NCBI GenBank assembly: GCA_947247005.1
Contig: OX365956.1
Span: 13,536,089 to 13,600,088, forward strand
Direction: 5' to 3'
Length of the DNA stretch: 64,000 nucleotides
Source of the DNA: Spisula solida
Taxonomy: Eukaryota; Mollusca; Bivalvia; Venerida; Mactridae
Both the position numbers and the translations under genes were made by a program. Below the pieces are notes generated by a model, which saw only the letters and a program-made list of their open reading frames with translations, ran no database searches and was not told where the DNA came from. Below are positions 23,043 through 36,725 of this stretch, in pieces. Positions within the stretch are counted from its first letter, which is position 1. Every line of letters begins with the position of its first letter.

Positions 23043-25843
23043 GATAACACCTTCAATATGGTAGTACAGTTTGAGGGTGTTGACCGAAGTGCAAGCATTA
23101 AAACAATTACCTGGATTCAAGAAACTTACCTTATTGAGCATCTAAGACGATTAAAATTACTGATAATAAGTTAAAGTCGCGTAAGATGAGATATAATTAG
23201 ACTATCATTAACAGGATATTATGATCAGGATTCATACAACTTAATCACTCTCAAGACCTGGAACTAGAGGATATTTCCTGAAAGTCCACGCTCAGCAAAG
23301 AAAAACATCAGCAGAAGACATTGCTGTAAGAACTGCCAAAATTTGGATTAGTTTAGAATCAAAAGACGTCAGTGCCAAAAATGTGAAAATGTGTTCATAT
23401 TTAAGAATACGCTAGATAAATTATGATCAGATCTGGCAATCATGTATGATAACTATGAAGCTAAAGTAACGATTTCCGGAAGCGCAACAAATAAAACAAA
23501 TAAAGACCATTAGGCTCTGCATCGAAAAAACGTATTTTAGTATACGTCGCAAAACTGCAAATTATGTCCAGCAGTATATTAATAAAAGACTAAATATATT
23601 TGTACTCCATTTGCCCAATTAACAAAACACAGAAATGACGTCAGTGCCTAGCAACCAACGTTAGACACAGAACACACCACCCACATTATCTAAAATGGAT
23701 ATTTCAAGCAAGTCTATATATTCACCCCGCAAATAATGAGACATTGTGGACTTTGAATTTTGTGTATAATCAAAATTAAAAGGATTTAATTATGGATGAC
23801 AAAACATACAAATTGTGTCTTTATAATGCGTCTCAAAATATATCAACTGCGGTAATAAAGGAATTTTAGACTACACGTGCAAATTTATGAAAATTACATG
23901 CTTTTCACACATTTGTCAAACAGTTTCTTTCTGCAAACACGTATAGCCCGTTTGCAGCGAAATAAATCGTCTAAATTTTGAATTATCAAAAATCTATCCA
24001 GCAGATGTTGATAAAAATTTACGTAGAATCATATTTACATTCTACCTACTCCCAATTCAAATTTCATAATTTTTAATTTCTTATTTAAACAAGTTTATTC
24101 TTCATTGTATATTGATATTACTTGAATTCGGACACTTTAACGCAGTGAGGTAATCTGGTATTCCATTGATGTTTTACTGTCATTTATTTAACTGTTATAA
24201 TCCGTGACCGGCGAGATTAACATTGCTGTGATGAAAGCGAAAATTATGAGGCCCATATAAGTCGATTTATTTAGGTATGTCGCGTGTGTGTATACAGATT
24301 ATGTATAATACATGTAATACCACGAAAAAGCAGTGAAAACCAAACCCTTATTCACTAAGCAACATAAGCTATGTACATGCTCATACATGGACATACACGT
24401 ATATAACAATGTTAATAAAAGCATTGTAATGTTTATGTGCGCAATAACATGTAGTTTTATGACTGAACCAGTCCTAAATAATTGAGTAATATACATCTAC
24501 CCAAACCTTTAGTATTGGTCTGAAATCGACATTCACATGTTTGAAGAATGCCTTATATTAAGCAGTCAAAATAATTTAAAGACGATGTAAAATCCGTGTT
24601 TTTATAGTTCGAGAAGGAGGCTGCTAGACGCAAGCTATTTTTACGTTTAGACCCGAAAATATGATACACACAAGCAGTACAGATGCACAGTCGGGCCTCG
24701 TATATGCTATATTATATAGGTTGCAAATACGTAAAACTACCGTTAGACGTGTCACGTGATCATAAAATTGGCTGTTGTGTGTATCGAGTCTTCTAACATG
24801 AAGTTTCATTGTAAACTACAAATGTTTTACATAGAACTTATGAACAAAACTTTTCTCACATAGGCCCGATGTTGCTTAGATTTAATTGTATATTAGGTAG
24901 GTACATTTCATTCACTCGTGCACAATCTCATATTTGTAGGTGCCGTAAATACGGAGAAATCTTCATTTTAGACGATTTTTTTCGCCGCAAACGACCTATA
25001 CGAAAATGTCCCTTTGTGTCAATGTCTCGGGGAAGCGTCGGAAAGTCTTTAGGCAGTATGTGACATGGCGAGTACATCGGAAAATTTCAATACATGTATT
25101 AAATATTGCCAAATGCACTCGCAATTCCATGTCGGGAATATCCCGGGGAGGCATCCCGAAGCTTCTAGATCTCCGGGGAATGATTGGGGATGATTCCGCG
25201 ATAACGGCCGGTCCAATGACACCCACAGATGAATGGCTAGTCCCTTGCAGTCTTTCATTATGTGTTCTGGGTAATTCTTTCGATATATTGATTCAAAGTA
25301 TCAAGATGATCTATCGTATCGTCCATGCGATTCAAATATAGTATATAAGTTGCAGGCAATTCTTTACACAGCATGATTGATGAATTACTATTAGGAGTTA
25401 AATGATGGCTTTTATGGACACGTCGTGACTTTTCAATTACCATAGACATCAATTTACGGAAGACTGAAAACTAATTATCCAGTCCCACCAGGTTAATTTT
25501 TCAAATGGTCTAAAACTCTCATAACGTTTAGCAGGAATCCAGTGATTGGGTATAAATAATGGATTCGATCAAGAGGAGGAATCACATGAATGGTTCTGAA
25601 CAATGGATTTGATCAAACCCAAATCTGTGCATGCGTCTGCCTAAACGAAGTTTATTGGCTTTTCTGATAGTGGTAGTTTTGTGTCGACAACATAATTACC
25701 GCAATGAACATGACAATTTTAATGTCATTCAATTCGTTATAAATGTTGGTTATATAATTTTGTGCGAATATAACTTACACTTTATCCGCATTACTGTGCT
25801 TGCTCGATTGATAATTTAGTAAATATTTTCACTTGCTACATCA
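23043..25843. other. unassigned DNA
   Basis: No recognised gene or repeat. A GC-richer patch at 25020-25260 holds overlapping open frames on both strands, none with a motif I know. Confidence 0.3.
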
Positions 25844-25845
25844 TA

Positions 25846-26702
25846 CACTCACGGACTTTAAAAACGGCTCACCTAATTCAAAGCCCAATATCGCTAAAAG
25901 TTTTTATGTCATTGCAATATAATTTTACATGTGTATTAATTGATATTTCCTACGTGCAAACCAGTTTTGTTTGTAATAAAATGTTGTCTCGTTATTTTCT
26001 GGGAATACTACAAGCGCACTCACCCTTAGCAAAAGTGTAGGATTTTCAATACGGGCTAAGAGCGCTATTTATCCTAATATGCGGGATCATTTTCGTCTAC
26101 GAAGTCCTAAAACGAACTTCCTGTCACACATGCGATTTTTACAATAGTTTCTACGCGTGTTCTACTTCAACAATAACCTGTTATTTTGTTTAAAACAGCA
26201 TAAATAAAGTAAATCATAAAAGAATGTCCACGCATTTTACAGACGTTCAAAATCATCAAGTTTTAAGTTTTATTACTAAATTTGGCAAATTCAAAATCCT
26301 ATCCTTTTAAACATGTTTAATGCGGCAGGTTTGAACGTGTGTTAAAGTAAACCAGCAATCTGAAAACGTGCAGATGTTCAAATAAAAAGATTAAAAACGA
26401 TTAACAAGTGATTTCGTCGAATTAGGTGCCTAAACCATCACACAAATATGTGCACATTAAGAGTATATATAATGCCACCATAGTCTGTATTGAAAATCCC
26501 ACACTTTTGTCTAGGGTGGGTGCACTTGTAGGATTCCCAGAAAGTAACGAGACAACATTTAGTTACAAAAGAAACTGATTTACACGAAGGAAAGATCAAT
26601 AAATAGTTTAAATACACATGTAAAATTATATTGCAATAACATAAAAACTTTTAGCGATATTGGACTTTGAATTAGGTGAGGCGTTTTTAAAGTCCGTGAG
26701 TG
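25846..26702. mobile_element. MITE-like element B, 857 bp, about 215-bp inverted repeats
   Basis: The left end CACTCACGGACTTTAAAAAC is repeated exactly in inverted form at the right end. Inverted similarity continues, with substitutions, for about 215 bp (to about 26060 and 26486). TA lies outside both ends (25844-25845 and 26703-26704). The interior of about 420 bp has no ORF. Fragments of the same family occur at 29540-30466, 52430-52568 and 55173-55430. Confidence 0.85.
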
Positions 26703-26704
26703 TA

Positions 26705-27559
26705 TATAACACATTTGTGTTTTCTTTTAGTTAGATACAATCTATCGACCACTGTTCCAGAATCAGTAAGCATTACACAGCTACCAAAAACAACGGTCCG
26801 TTATGTTGAATACGAATAATAATATTAAGGCTGTTATTGTCTTATGTTACCCATACAAACATATACATCTACACAACCACTTCATTTCTACAATTGTCGT
26901 TTATTTCACTTCGCATCTCCAGCTATCACAATATTGTCATTGTTTGTATAAGCAATTGTTTCATTATTACATGCCCGAGCCGCGGGCAGCGATGGTGTGG
27001 ACGACTTTCAACATTTTGTCTGAATAATCGGTCTTATCCCCAATACAATCGCTTTCCCTTTGAACGCATACGAAACGTAGATTATAAAAACAGTTTTTCA
27101 TTCGAAAGATTCAGTATACACAAAACACAACGGAGAAAATGTTTATATGCTATAACCTAGTAGTGTTAGGTCTAACTCTACATTCTGAAATAATAAATAA
27201 AACACATCTAATAACTACAAGATATATACAATGTACCTTTCATTTATTGATAATAAGGCAGATATTTTACATCTCCAAAATCTTAAACAGTATTGTCAGT
27301 TTAATGTATGTTAGCTATAAAAACAAAATAAAAAAATTACAGACATTTGCCGCGGGATTTTCATATTTACGATTTATTTTACTTTTAGAAAAGTGAACTA
27401 TAAAATGCAGATCCGTGGCATATTCCAAAACATGAAATTACGTGATTTTTATGAACATTCTGATAAGAGAACAAATTTAAGCTCGTAGAAATGTGTGTGT
27501 CTTATTCTCCTTGGAGGATATCGGTATAGTGACGTCATCGAATTGATAAACTTGGCCTT
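26705..27559. other. unassigned DNA
   Basis: Open frames on the plus strand (26803-27160) have no recognised motif. Confidence 0.3.
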
Positions 27560-27995
27560 TCAGAAGTTTGGGTTTAGTTTTCTCATTTGATGTTGTGTGC
27601 CGTGTAATTCAATGTGGTCTTTGTCTTTTATGTTGAGTACTGCCTTTCCAGTCCGATATGTTATACCCTGTAGAAAACTCGACGTATTATGTGAACACCA
27701 TTTGCGGGCGTGTGGGCGGCGGCGTCCAGTAATTGAGCACAGAAAACATAAAAACAACACAATTACATGACATAATGTCCGACACACAACTGAACGAGAA
27801 AGCGATACTAAACCGCTGAAAGTTCAAGTTACAGTTGTCGGGAGACTAAAGGATATAATCTCGGATATAAAAAAGTTGAGTGACCGAGTTTCAGTTATAA
27901 AAAGCTCAAAGTCCTAATTTCAACTTTAAAACAATGATGATAGTTTCAGCTATAAAAAAGCTGAAATACCTAGTTCCCTGTCTGACATAATATTA
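27560..27995. repeat. rearranged relatives of element D ends
   Basis: GTTGAGTACTGCCTTTCC at 27633 resembles the D terminus in one orientation. GAGCACAGAAAACATAAAAA at 27736 resembles it in the other, and CCCTGTCTGACATAATATTA at 27978 resembles the outermost D end again. Between them a short AGCT(A/T)ATAAAAA unit recurs. Divergence is high, so this is a degraded foldback-like relative rather than a clean copy. Confidence 0.4.
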
Positions 27996-29535
27996 TCTTT
28001 TTTTTAAAAAAGCTAAACAATTGAAGAATAACAGTAAATGGTAAAACCCTGAAGCAGCACAAAGAACTACTGATACAAATGAAAATTAGTCAAAGGATAG
28101 GATGTGATTGGGCGAAGGAAAAAGAACAAAATGCAACTAAAAAGCTACACAAATTCCATAACACTACAGATGCTTACACGAATTATAAGTTATATACGAA
28201 CCAGATAGGGTACGCGAATAATGGACGGATTTTGATTACGAAGAAAACAACAAGTTGCTAAAAGTCATCAATACATTTATAACATAATAGTTGAATTTAA
28301 CAAATAACAGCACATTTGATAGTTTTATCTCGGTAGATACATATATGTAGATACATACATTTACATGTACGTATGTACGTATGTTTACATTTTTATTTTT
28401 TTATTAAATGTATGTTTACTTGCATTCTCAATACAATGGTTTATAATAGGGATTATCTAAGCCAGCGTGATCACAAAAATGGATTTAAATTTTCTTAAAT
28501 ATTCAATTGGGCTTGCTATAACTTTAACATAATCCCATCAGCCGGTTTTTGTCATGTTTCAGAACAAAATTACAGGGAAATGTTAAAATGTTTCAAAATT
28601 GTTAAATAATGGGCATGTATTTAAACGGAAACCAGACAATAAAAATCGAAATTAAAATCCTCCCCACGGCCATGTAGAAAATTATTGGATGTTTTATGGC
28701 AATTATATTTTAATGGGCATACGCTTTTATAGACATATTTGAGCTTTTATTCCAAGTACGGTCTGTGCTAACCATTTAACAGTACCAGACTTCTATTTTA
28801 ATAAACCCATTTAGAGCAATATATATTATTTAACTATAGCTTGTTTTTGTCTACACAAAACGCCCATGGCAACGAATTGAAATTATAAAGCTTAAAAGCA
28901 GAATATTGTATTAATTTGGACAAACGGTTAAAAGTCGGGAGGGCATTACCCCTTATTATGATACCATGGGGACGTGTATACGTTTGCTATATACAAAGTG
29001 CTCCCATATTCATGTATTTTGCTCCACCACCCTGTTTTAACTTTTTATGAATGATAGTGTGTAGTGGAGAAATTAAATAAAAATGACAGCCAAATATCGT
29101 GAGCGAGTAGGTAATAAAACTACATGAACAGCGCGTGAAATTTAATCACAAACATCGCAGATTTAATTTGTTAATACTCACACAAGAAAATATCAATCTT
29201 TGTAATAGCAGTGAAAACATGTGTTGTAAATACCGCAAGATAATTAAAGTTAATCAATTTTAACCTATAAAACCACAGAAATGTGTTTTTAATTTGTAAT
29301 GAATTTGTATCTGAAATGCCAAGGTTACAAGTTTAAAGATAAAATTTGTCATGATTCGGCTTCTCCGGGCAAACGTTATGTCAATTATCGTATAATTGTA
29401 CGAAGTTTTGTCCGTACAACGTTAGTCAAGGTTACACTTCAAGTTCAAAGGTTAAAATGTAAAAAATTAGCTGGTCTGAACAATAACTTAAATTTCTCGA
29501 AGGCATAATTTTGATTGAGACTATCTGGGAAACCT
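27996..29535. other. unassigned DNA
   Basis: Contains a short ACATACAT/GTACGTAT-rich run at about 28340-28385. No coding sequence was recognised. Confidence 0.35.
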
Positions 29536-29539
29536 GCAA

Positions 29540-30466
29540 GTGTGGGATTTTCAATACAGGCTATGTGTGACATTACTCTTAACGTGCTCCTATATGTTAT
29601 ACGGTGAAGGCACACCAATTCGTAGAAAATACATCTGTTAATCGTGTTCTGCGTTTGTATTAAACCATCTGCAAATTTACATAATGCTGGGGTTTTTACG
29701 CAAGCGCCAACCTACACCATTGCAACATGTTCAAAAGGATATGATCAGATTTTTAATTTGCCAAAACTTAAAAAATTGTGATTTAAAATGTATGTCTATA
29801 TGTGTGGAGGATTTTACTAAAGGGTAATATTAAGTCAGACAGGGAAGGCAGCACTTAGCTAAACCAACCGAGCACGGAAAACATATAAGCGGCACAGACA
29901 ATGTCAAACGTAAAAATCTAGCAACTACAAAAACACGGCATCCCGTCCTGAAAGTATGCCGTCTCAGTCAGTCAAACAAAAATGAAATAAGAGCCAGGAG
30001 ACGAGAAAATAACAACCGGACATCACACACCGCAAGGACAATCTACAACATATGTATAGTGTATATGCAATTTTGAAAGATACGAAGCAGCCTTGTGCTG
30101 GACTACGAAATTGCAGAATGGCACATAAACCATAAACAGAGTTTAACAAGTTAATTTTGGCCATGCTGTTGTATATGAACATGCGTAGATATTATTGTGA
30201 ACATCTTATTAGTGAATGGAGGTATGTTAGAGGACTTCGTAGACGCATGCCATTCACCATATTAGGATTAATTGTGCCAAAAGCCGGTATAGAAAATCAC
30301 ACAAGTTTGTCCGTGGTGAACGTGCTTGCAGTATTCTCAATTTATAACGAGAGTGTTTTACAAAAAGTAAATATCAATTAACACGCACGTAAATTAGGGT
30401 TTTAAAAAAAACACTAAACGATAGTAGTCTTTAAGTTAGATGAGGAGTTTTTAAAGTCCTCGAGTG
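29540..30466. mobile_element. decayed copy of element B with a D fragment inside
   Basis: Positions 29550-29572 match the inner part of the B left arm (GTGTGGGATTTTCAATAC). Positions 30424-30464 match the B right end (GAGGAGTTTTTAAAGTCC, then GAGTG and TA). The left terminus is missing. At 29831-29960 a piece of D begins with TAAGTCAGACAGGGAAGGCA, so D arrived after B here. Confidence 0.45.
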
Positions 30467-30830
30467 TATATGCAATGTATACTAGTAATGAATTTGTGTA
30501 AATATCTCTACCAAACTGACTGTAGATTATATGAAGACTATTTCTGCAAATGCGACTTGTGTCATCATTGTACGAGTATTCATCGATGTTTTTTGTAAAC
30601 CATCCTGCAACAATTACTAGCATGCAAGCGTTCACCACCCACTGGTAAATTCTCAGTGAAGTAACTACGTACTAAATGCGCATGTATGTGTGGAGGAGAG
30701 GTACATCACAGCATGTACATTTATAAGCAATCCACAATCGGTTATCTATATGGCTTTGTTACCTGATCTGTCATAAATGATCAAACAAAACCAAACGCGA
30801 TTAATTTTCGCGGCTTACGTAAATAATAGT
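30467..30830. other. unassigned DNA
   Basis: Nothing recognised. Confidence 0.35.
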
Positions 30831-30831
30831 T

Positions 30832-31084
30832 TATACTAATTTATTTAAGGTCGATTGTGAAACAAGTTTTTCCGAATTATATTAATCACTCTCGACACCT
30901 CATTCCTGATGTAATCCATCGCCACGAGGGTATGAGAGAAGAGAAGCCAGTTTCCGTTTTATGCTGAGCGTCTAGCAAGGGATTTGTTGGTACCATTTTT
31001 ATTTCGTCTTTGGTATGACGCGGTAAGGGATCGAACCCGAGACCGCCCGCACTCGAAGCGAACGCTCAACCACTAGGCTATTAT
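30832..31084 (-). mobile_element. tRNA-derived SINE
   Basis: On the minus strand the head reads AGCCTAGTGGTTGAGCG (A box), then GTCTCGGGTTCGATCCC (B box), followed by CCGCGTCATACCAAAGACG and GGTACCAACAAATCCCTTGC. That body is characteristic of a SINE I associate with mollusc genomes. The middle part around TACCCTCGTGGCGATGG is less certain. The 3' end is taken near 30832 and is approximate. The inserted sequence lies in (AT)n-rich DNA. Confidence 0.7.
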
Positions 31085-34050
31085 GCATATATATAATATA
31101 TAATAATATATAATGCAAGGAGCGGTCGAGGAAAACTCTTAAAACCACCATGAAACACACAACTAGTAATCTAGTATGTCTTTTATGTATTATGTATAAA
31201 AGAGATGTAAATTCGACATTTACCAGGAAGATCACAAGGCATCTTATAATCAAGGACGGTACAATCACGTTGTTTTTCATCATAAAACATAGAACTGTTA
31301 TGTAAAACTCATTAATGAAATGTCAGTGAGTATCAAAACATCAATCAACTGTTACAGAACAATCAATAATACAACTGTTTGTAGTTTACATTGCAATTAC
31401 ACATGATAAATACAGTTTATTTGTAGCAAAATGGATCAGAAGCAAATCCATAATCTTCATTAATTATACAGTGTTATTTAATAAGGGAATTAGGTAATTG
31501 ACATACTTGAGCGATATACATGTATACATTCTTTAAAATTGAACTGCATTAATATGAAACTTTACTTGCCTCATATAAACTGAACTACTGGGGTGTATAT
31601 TTATATTTATCATTTAAGGAAATGTTTTAGCTATTAGTGGTAGTAATATTATTTATGTGTTAACCTCCGATAGTTATATATATATATATATAGACAGTTA
31701 TGTGCAAGGAAGTCTGTACATGTGATGCCAATCATGTATGTCTATAACATATGATTCCCCTTCTTAAATAGTATTGTACAGATATGAGAGACATGGAGCC
31801 GCTACTGACCCCTTTGATTAGTACGACTGTCAAAAGTAAAAATGGAAACACATGTAAAATAGCATGTACTCAACAACATACGTTCTGACTACCCATGAAC
31901 AAGGATAATTTGTAAGTTAATGTTTCGAACAAAAACAGGGAAACAAGAACCTAATAAGATGCCATTCACAAATTACCCATAAAAACACGGACGAAAATAT
32001 AATAGTTGAAAGTGCGAACTGTACTGCAACAGTTCAGATAATTTTTAATTAATGCTATTGAAATTAACAGTCATGTGATACTAGGAGACTTAATGTGGTA
32101 AATTTATATTGACATTGATATTTGAATTCTACACTTCGAAATTTACAACGGTATCAGCACAAATTAAAAAGTCGACTATCGGAAACATTATACCCAAAAT
32201 AAGATTGTGCAAACATCATCACCCTAATTTAAACTTCAAACGACGAATTAAATTCCTTAGCAGATTTGGAAAACGTCACTTTAAACGCATAAAACAAAAT
32301 GCATTCCATCATGGTTCAGTATTCCTTTGTTACTTTTAACATTTATTTGAAAGTTTGCTTTATTATACGTATATACCAGAATAAACCATATATAAGCAAA
32401 ACACATCGACAAAGCGTTTGGGCCATTGCCGCTACGATTCTGTCGACATTGAAGAACGTTAGGCCGTACGATTTCGTAAAGGTGCACAGTACATTGTGGT
32501 GAATACATTTTGACATTTAAGTCCAATTATACAGTGTAGTCACGTGTAGTACACCTCTACCATACATTTTCCGGAGTTGTGCAACTCGGTTGTTTACAAG
32601 TGTTTTGGAGGGAATTAAATAACGTCATGTGTGGTTCACTGTGTAGTTAGGCATGCTATTCATCGTTTGAAATACACATAATATAATTATACAACAAAAT
32701 GTGCTGTGTAGAAACACCCGTAGTTGTACCTTAAATGTGCGGTGACGTAATGACGCTGTTGTCATGGAAAATTTAATCAACAAGACGATATAGTCCGTCT
32801 CTGCTGTAAAGATGAAATCACCAGAAGCTCGTTTCATAAAATTTGCATAACTCGTTTAATATTATATAAATAATACGTGGCTACGAGGGTGATGGTAAAT
32901 ACTACCAACCCGAGCATAGTTATATATAATATATCACCGAACAAAATTACAAGCATTTTACAAAATGAAATATCAACTAATGTAAGTAGCACTTAGACAG
33001 CCGTTATGATAATTTAACATGTACAATCTCAGTCGTTATAAGCTTCTATTGATTTGATGGGTTGGTATTATTTCATATCAATTGACAACTCATGATATAT
33101 CCACTATAGCTTGACGATTCCACGTTACGCATGAACGTCCTGACCGGGCCGCTGTCTACGTACATATAGTTCCAAACAGTTGGTACCGTCTCAACAAAAC
33201 GTCTACATTATAAGTATTCCGTTACAAATTTATTAGGCTTGTGTAATGATGTAAGAAAAATGCGTCGTTTACCGTTTGGGAATTGAGCTCTTGTTTTCAA
33301 TGTTGATGTTGTGTTGATGAGATCTGTCTATCTCTCTGATAACTTTAATCTCTAGTTATTGTTGTTGGTTCTTGTTGTAATGTGAACATCCGGTTTGTTG
33401 TTTAACCAACAGTGTTGTCTGTTGTTTAGGGAATTTAGCTCGTTGGTCCGTGTGTGTGTGAGAGAGCTGTCAGTTTAGCTCTACAAACGTAGTAAGTCCA
33501 GTGCGTTTTTCCAGTATAATTTCAAATATGATAACAAAGTCTCAACTAAATAAGTTATGACAAATCCACCGTCAGTTTTACTATTTTTATTTTGTAGTTT
33601 CATCAAATAGTTTAACAATAACAAATAAGCTTCTTTTTTTACACAAAGTTAGTAGCTTAACGTAACGTAGTGGAACTCCACTTTTCCTAACTTTTTAAAA
33701 CCTACATCGTAACTGTCTTTTAGTCCTACATCATCACTTTTTTTTTATTCAAAATCTTAACTTCATATACATTATTTTCAAATCATAGAAAAATAAATCT
33801 TAAAAGTTTTTGACCAATCAAATTACACGTTACAAAATACTTAAAACGTTCTTAGCCAATCGAATCGCAAGTTATATACTTTGTTAGCCAATTAAAACGT
33901 GGCTACAACATAATTGCATAATTACTAAAAAACAAAGGGTTTACCAATATTGAACATATTATATCATTACCTTGACTTTAATGTTTGATAAAAATCTATT
34001 AAGATGCTATCATGTGCATCCTGTCTCAAGTGGACATTTCAGTGACAATT
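31085..34050. other. unassigned DNA with (TA)n and three CCAAT boxes
   Basis: A (TA)n microsatellite lies at about 31675-31692. CCAAT motifs occur near 33816, 33855 and 33892, about 37-39 bp apart in the same direction, a spacing that could be regulatory. No gene was recognised. Confidence 0.3.
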
Positions 34051-34316
34051 ATATTAGACCATCATAGTCGTTAACAGCCCCTGGATAGTAAAACACTTCG
34101 AAGCTTCCCTTTTGAAAAGCGTTGCTAATATAGTTAGATTACATTGACAATTTAAAACAAACGATGTGGTCAAATATTATATTAGACTATCAAAGTCGTT
34201 TTACAACCTAACAGCCCCTGGATAGTAAAACACTTCGAAGCTTCCCTTTTGAAAAGCGTTGCTAATATAGTTAGATTACATTGGCAATTTAAAACAAACG
34301 ATGTGGTCAAATATTA
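34051..34316. repeat. recent tandem duplication, 128 and about 138 bp
   Basis: ATATTAGAC(C/T)ATCA(T/A)AGTCGTT starts at 34051 and again at 34179. Beyond a small indel of about 10 bases, the last 105 bp or so of the two units differ at only about one position (ATTGACAA versus ATTGGCAA). The near identity implies a young duplication. Confidence 0.9.
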
Positions 34317-34362
34317 CCGCATAAAACTTGCAACGTCAATATGGCGTACACTTACTTCGACC

Positions 34363-34443
34363 ATGGCTACGGCGCGAAAACCGTCAGTTTCATTCAACCT
34401 TTGCATACCATATCTGCTATTTATAATCAGTGCAAGTGTGTGA
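34363..34443 (+). other. candidate signal-peptide-encoding first exon
   Basis: ACCATGG gives an excellent start context. The 26 codons that follow encode a basic N-region (MATARK) and a hydrophobic core (LCIPYLLFIIS) ending in small residues, as in a secretory signal peptide, before a stop. A donor-like GCAA|GTGTGT near the end would allow splicing. No downstream exon was found, so the call rests on the start and the signal shape. Confidence 0.25.
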
Positions 34444-36725
34444 TCGTGTTTCATTGTACTCGATATCGTCTACTTGCGTAAATTGGCATTTCATTAAAAA
34501 CCTGACGAGACAAAAAAACTCGAACAACGAATTGGACTCATAAATGACATTCGTCATAACCGAATGCCGTACAGCTATTTCTGGCAGAATTCGCGACGAA
34601 GAACATATCTATGGCTTTGTGAAAACCTCTTACGTTCCCGTATTTAGAATCAATTTGCTTTCACCGCCAGCTTCTTCAACTTAGAAAGACTCCCGTCCAG
34701 TCGCACGGGGCAACTGATTCATTAATCGTTCCTCGTCTAATCCATAACCATGCTATTAACTAGAATTGCTACCCATTGCCACCACCGTTTATTCTCGTTC
34801 CCAACAACAAAATGGATTTGTACCAGTTCTAGTCACACGATCGTCGATAAAACACATCACAAACGTCGCAACAGAATGCGATTTTTATTCTAACTCATGT
34901 GTGCGTGTAGAAGTCCAACGTCCTTATTATTCTCACAGAAAATAAAGGAGCCAGACCACATTTTCCATGCCTCGTGTGCGAATTGGCCATGTAGAAAATT
35001 GATAATAGTAGACAAGTTGTCTAAACACAGGGCGGTTGCTTATAAAGATAATATTTCATTGTTGGTTTTTAATTTCATTTCCTGAAAGTGATCAAAATGG
35101 AAGAAGATAGTGAATACGAATTTAATGTCAATACATTCTGCATCTCCTGAAAGCTTGGATCTCGAAATCATGTGTTTTGGGGTGGCATGCAAATTGACAT
35201 TAGGAAGCAAATTTTCAACATTATTTCGTGAAAAACGGTAGGGATGGCAAGGGTTGTGGTTGATATATTTGAAGATGGCCACTCTTTATCAGTGAAAGAC
35301 TGCATTAGTTTGACTTCCATCATTGACCATAAATTCGTAATGACCGGTTGAACTCGCCATATTTTGGTCTCTGCCGAGCATTCAAAATGGAGGGTTCCGA
35401 CATATATGAAGCTATAAACTGTTTTCTTTTCAGGTGTGTAGTTAAAGGCAATTCGTAGGAGTTCGAAGTACAATGTAAAATGGTCCTTTTCATCGACCGA
35501 GATTCTGTGGAAAACTGAGGCCGGACGCTAAAATGTTGACGCTCGGAAATTGAGCTTCCTATTCGTAAGCAGTTCAGTAAGTAAGTAAGTAGGTGTACCT
35601 CGTTCATTTTAAAACTCTAAATCTTCACAGAAAATGCACATTTCAAAAAACGGAAATGACAGATCTATTAGGAAAGGACCAATGTTTATTTCCAAATATT
35701 TAGGCATTGTTCAAAACCACGAATTAAGTCGTGAATTTAATGTCAAATGCAAAATTCCGCATGCTTAAAATCAGTTTTCTCGATTTATATTGCACTTGTG
35801 CGTAAATAAATGGTATGTACGCATATCAATTGATCATTCATCGCTTCAACGGTACCTGTAAGCAATCACTTTCAAAAGCAACGTGACACTCATCAGAAAA
35901 TAAAAAATACGCACCCTATTGAAGTCGCGCAAACCTTGTTTTCCGCTGCCCGTCTGTCAACAAAATTGTCTCAATGTTCACCGGCCTTCAGAAACATATG
36001 TACATATTATACAAAACGTTATAGGCTTTGCTTTGCATTTGATTGCTTGTATAATCACGCAACTCTCATATCCACTGTTTATTCTTTATTTACGAACTTC
36101 AAGGTGCGATTAAGTATAATTTGTTTTCTAAATATAGACAAGTAGAACGTGTATAAGATTATTCACCTACTCGTAATGCCGTGTTATTGCCCTAGTATAA
36201 TAGTACATTTTAACTTGTGGAAGCACCTGTTAATATAATAAAACAATATATCAGAAGGGTGTTCAAATTGGAATACAAGTGGTGCCAATCGTCCTTGTTT
36301 CAATGATTTTTAGTAGTGATGTGTATATCAACGACCGTCGTATTAGCTTTAAATTGATACCTCGCAGTTTAAATTTATTTCAGTCTAGCTGTAGCAATAG
36401 TTCGATTAACACTGCCTACTCGTGTATTCTTATTCTAACTTAATTGGAAAAATGTCACATTTATCTGACCAAATTCGGTTCATTTTAAGAATCGCTGTAT
36501 TCTCAATGCGAGGTTATGTATTGTATTTAAATTAACCTGTACGGTGAAATGGTGTAATGTGGTATTCATCAACTTCTAGATAGATTAAGAAATCAAAAGA
36601 CACTGTGGTTAAATTAATTTGGAAATGAACCTCATGTATGTCATTCAAATACCGCATCGTACTAGACAAGGGCAGCAAGAATCAAATAATTGTTGGGTAC
36701 TTGTGGCAATCAGCTCAATGTATTG
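34444..36725. other. unassigned DNA with one protein-like minus-strand frame
   Basis: A minus-strand frame of about 115 codons (35513 down to 35168) has a composition that looks coding and follows a possible acceptor (CATTTTAG). It matches no family I know. A GTAA tetranucleotide run sits at 35577-35592. Nothing else was recognised. Confidence 0.25.

Noticed and set aside
25006..25341. 111-codon plus-strand frame in GC-richer DNA
   Set aside because: Open on both strands, no motif or splice support.
31015..31084. tRNA gene on the minus strand
   Set aside because: Has A and B boxes, but continues into a SINE body and cannot be folded as a normal tRNA by eye; called a SINE.
34051..34316. CRISPR-like direct repeats
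   Set aside because: Only two long copies, no spacers, and the context is eukaryotic; a tandem duplication.
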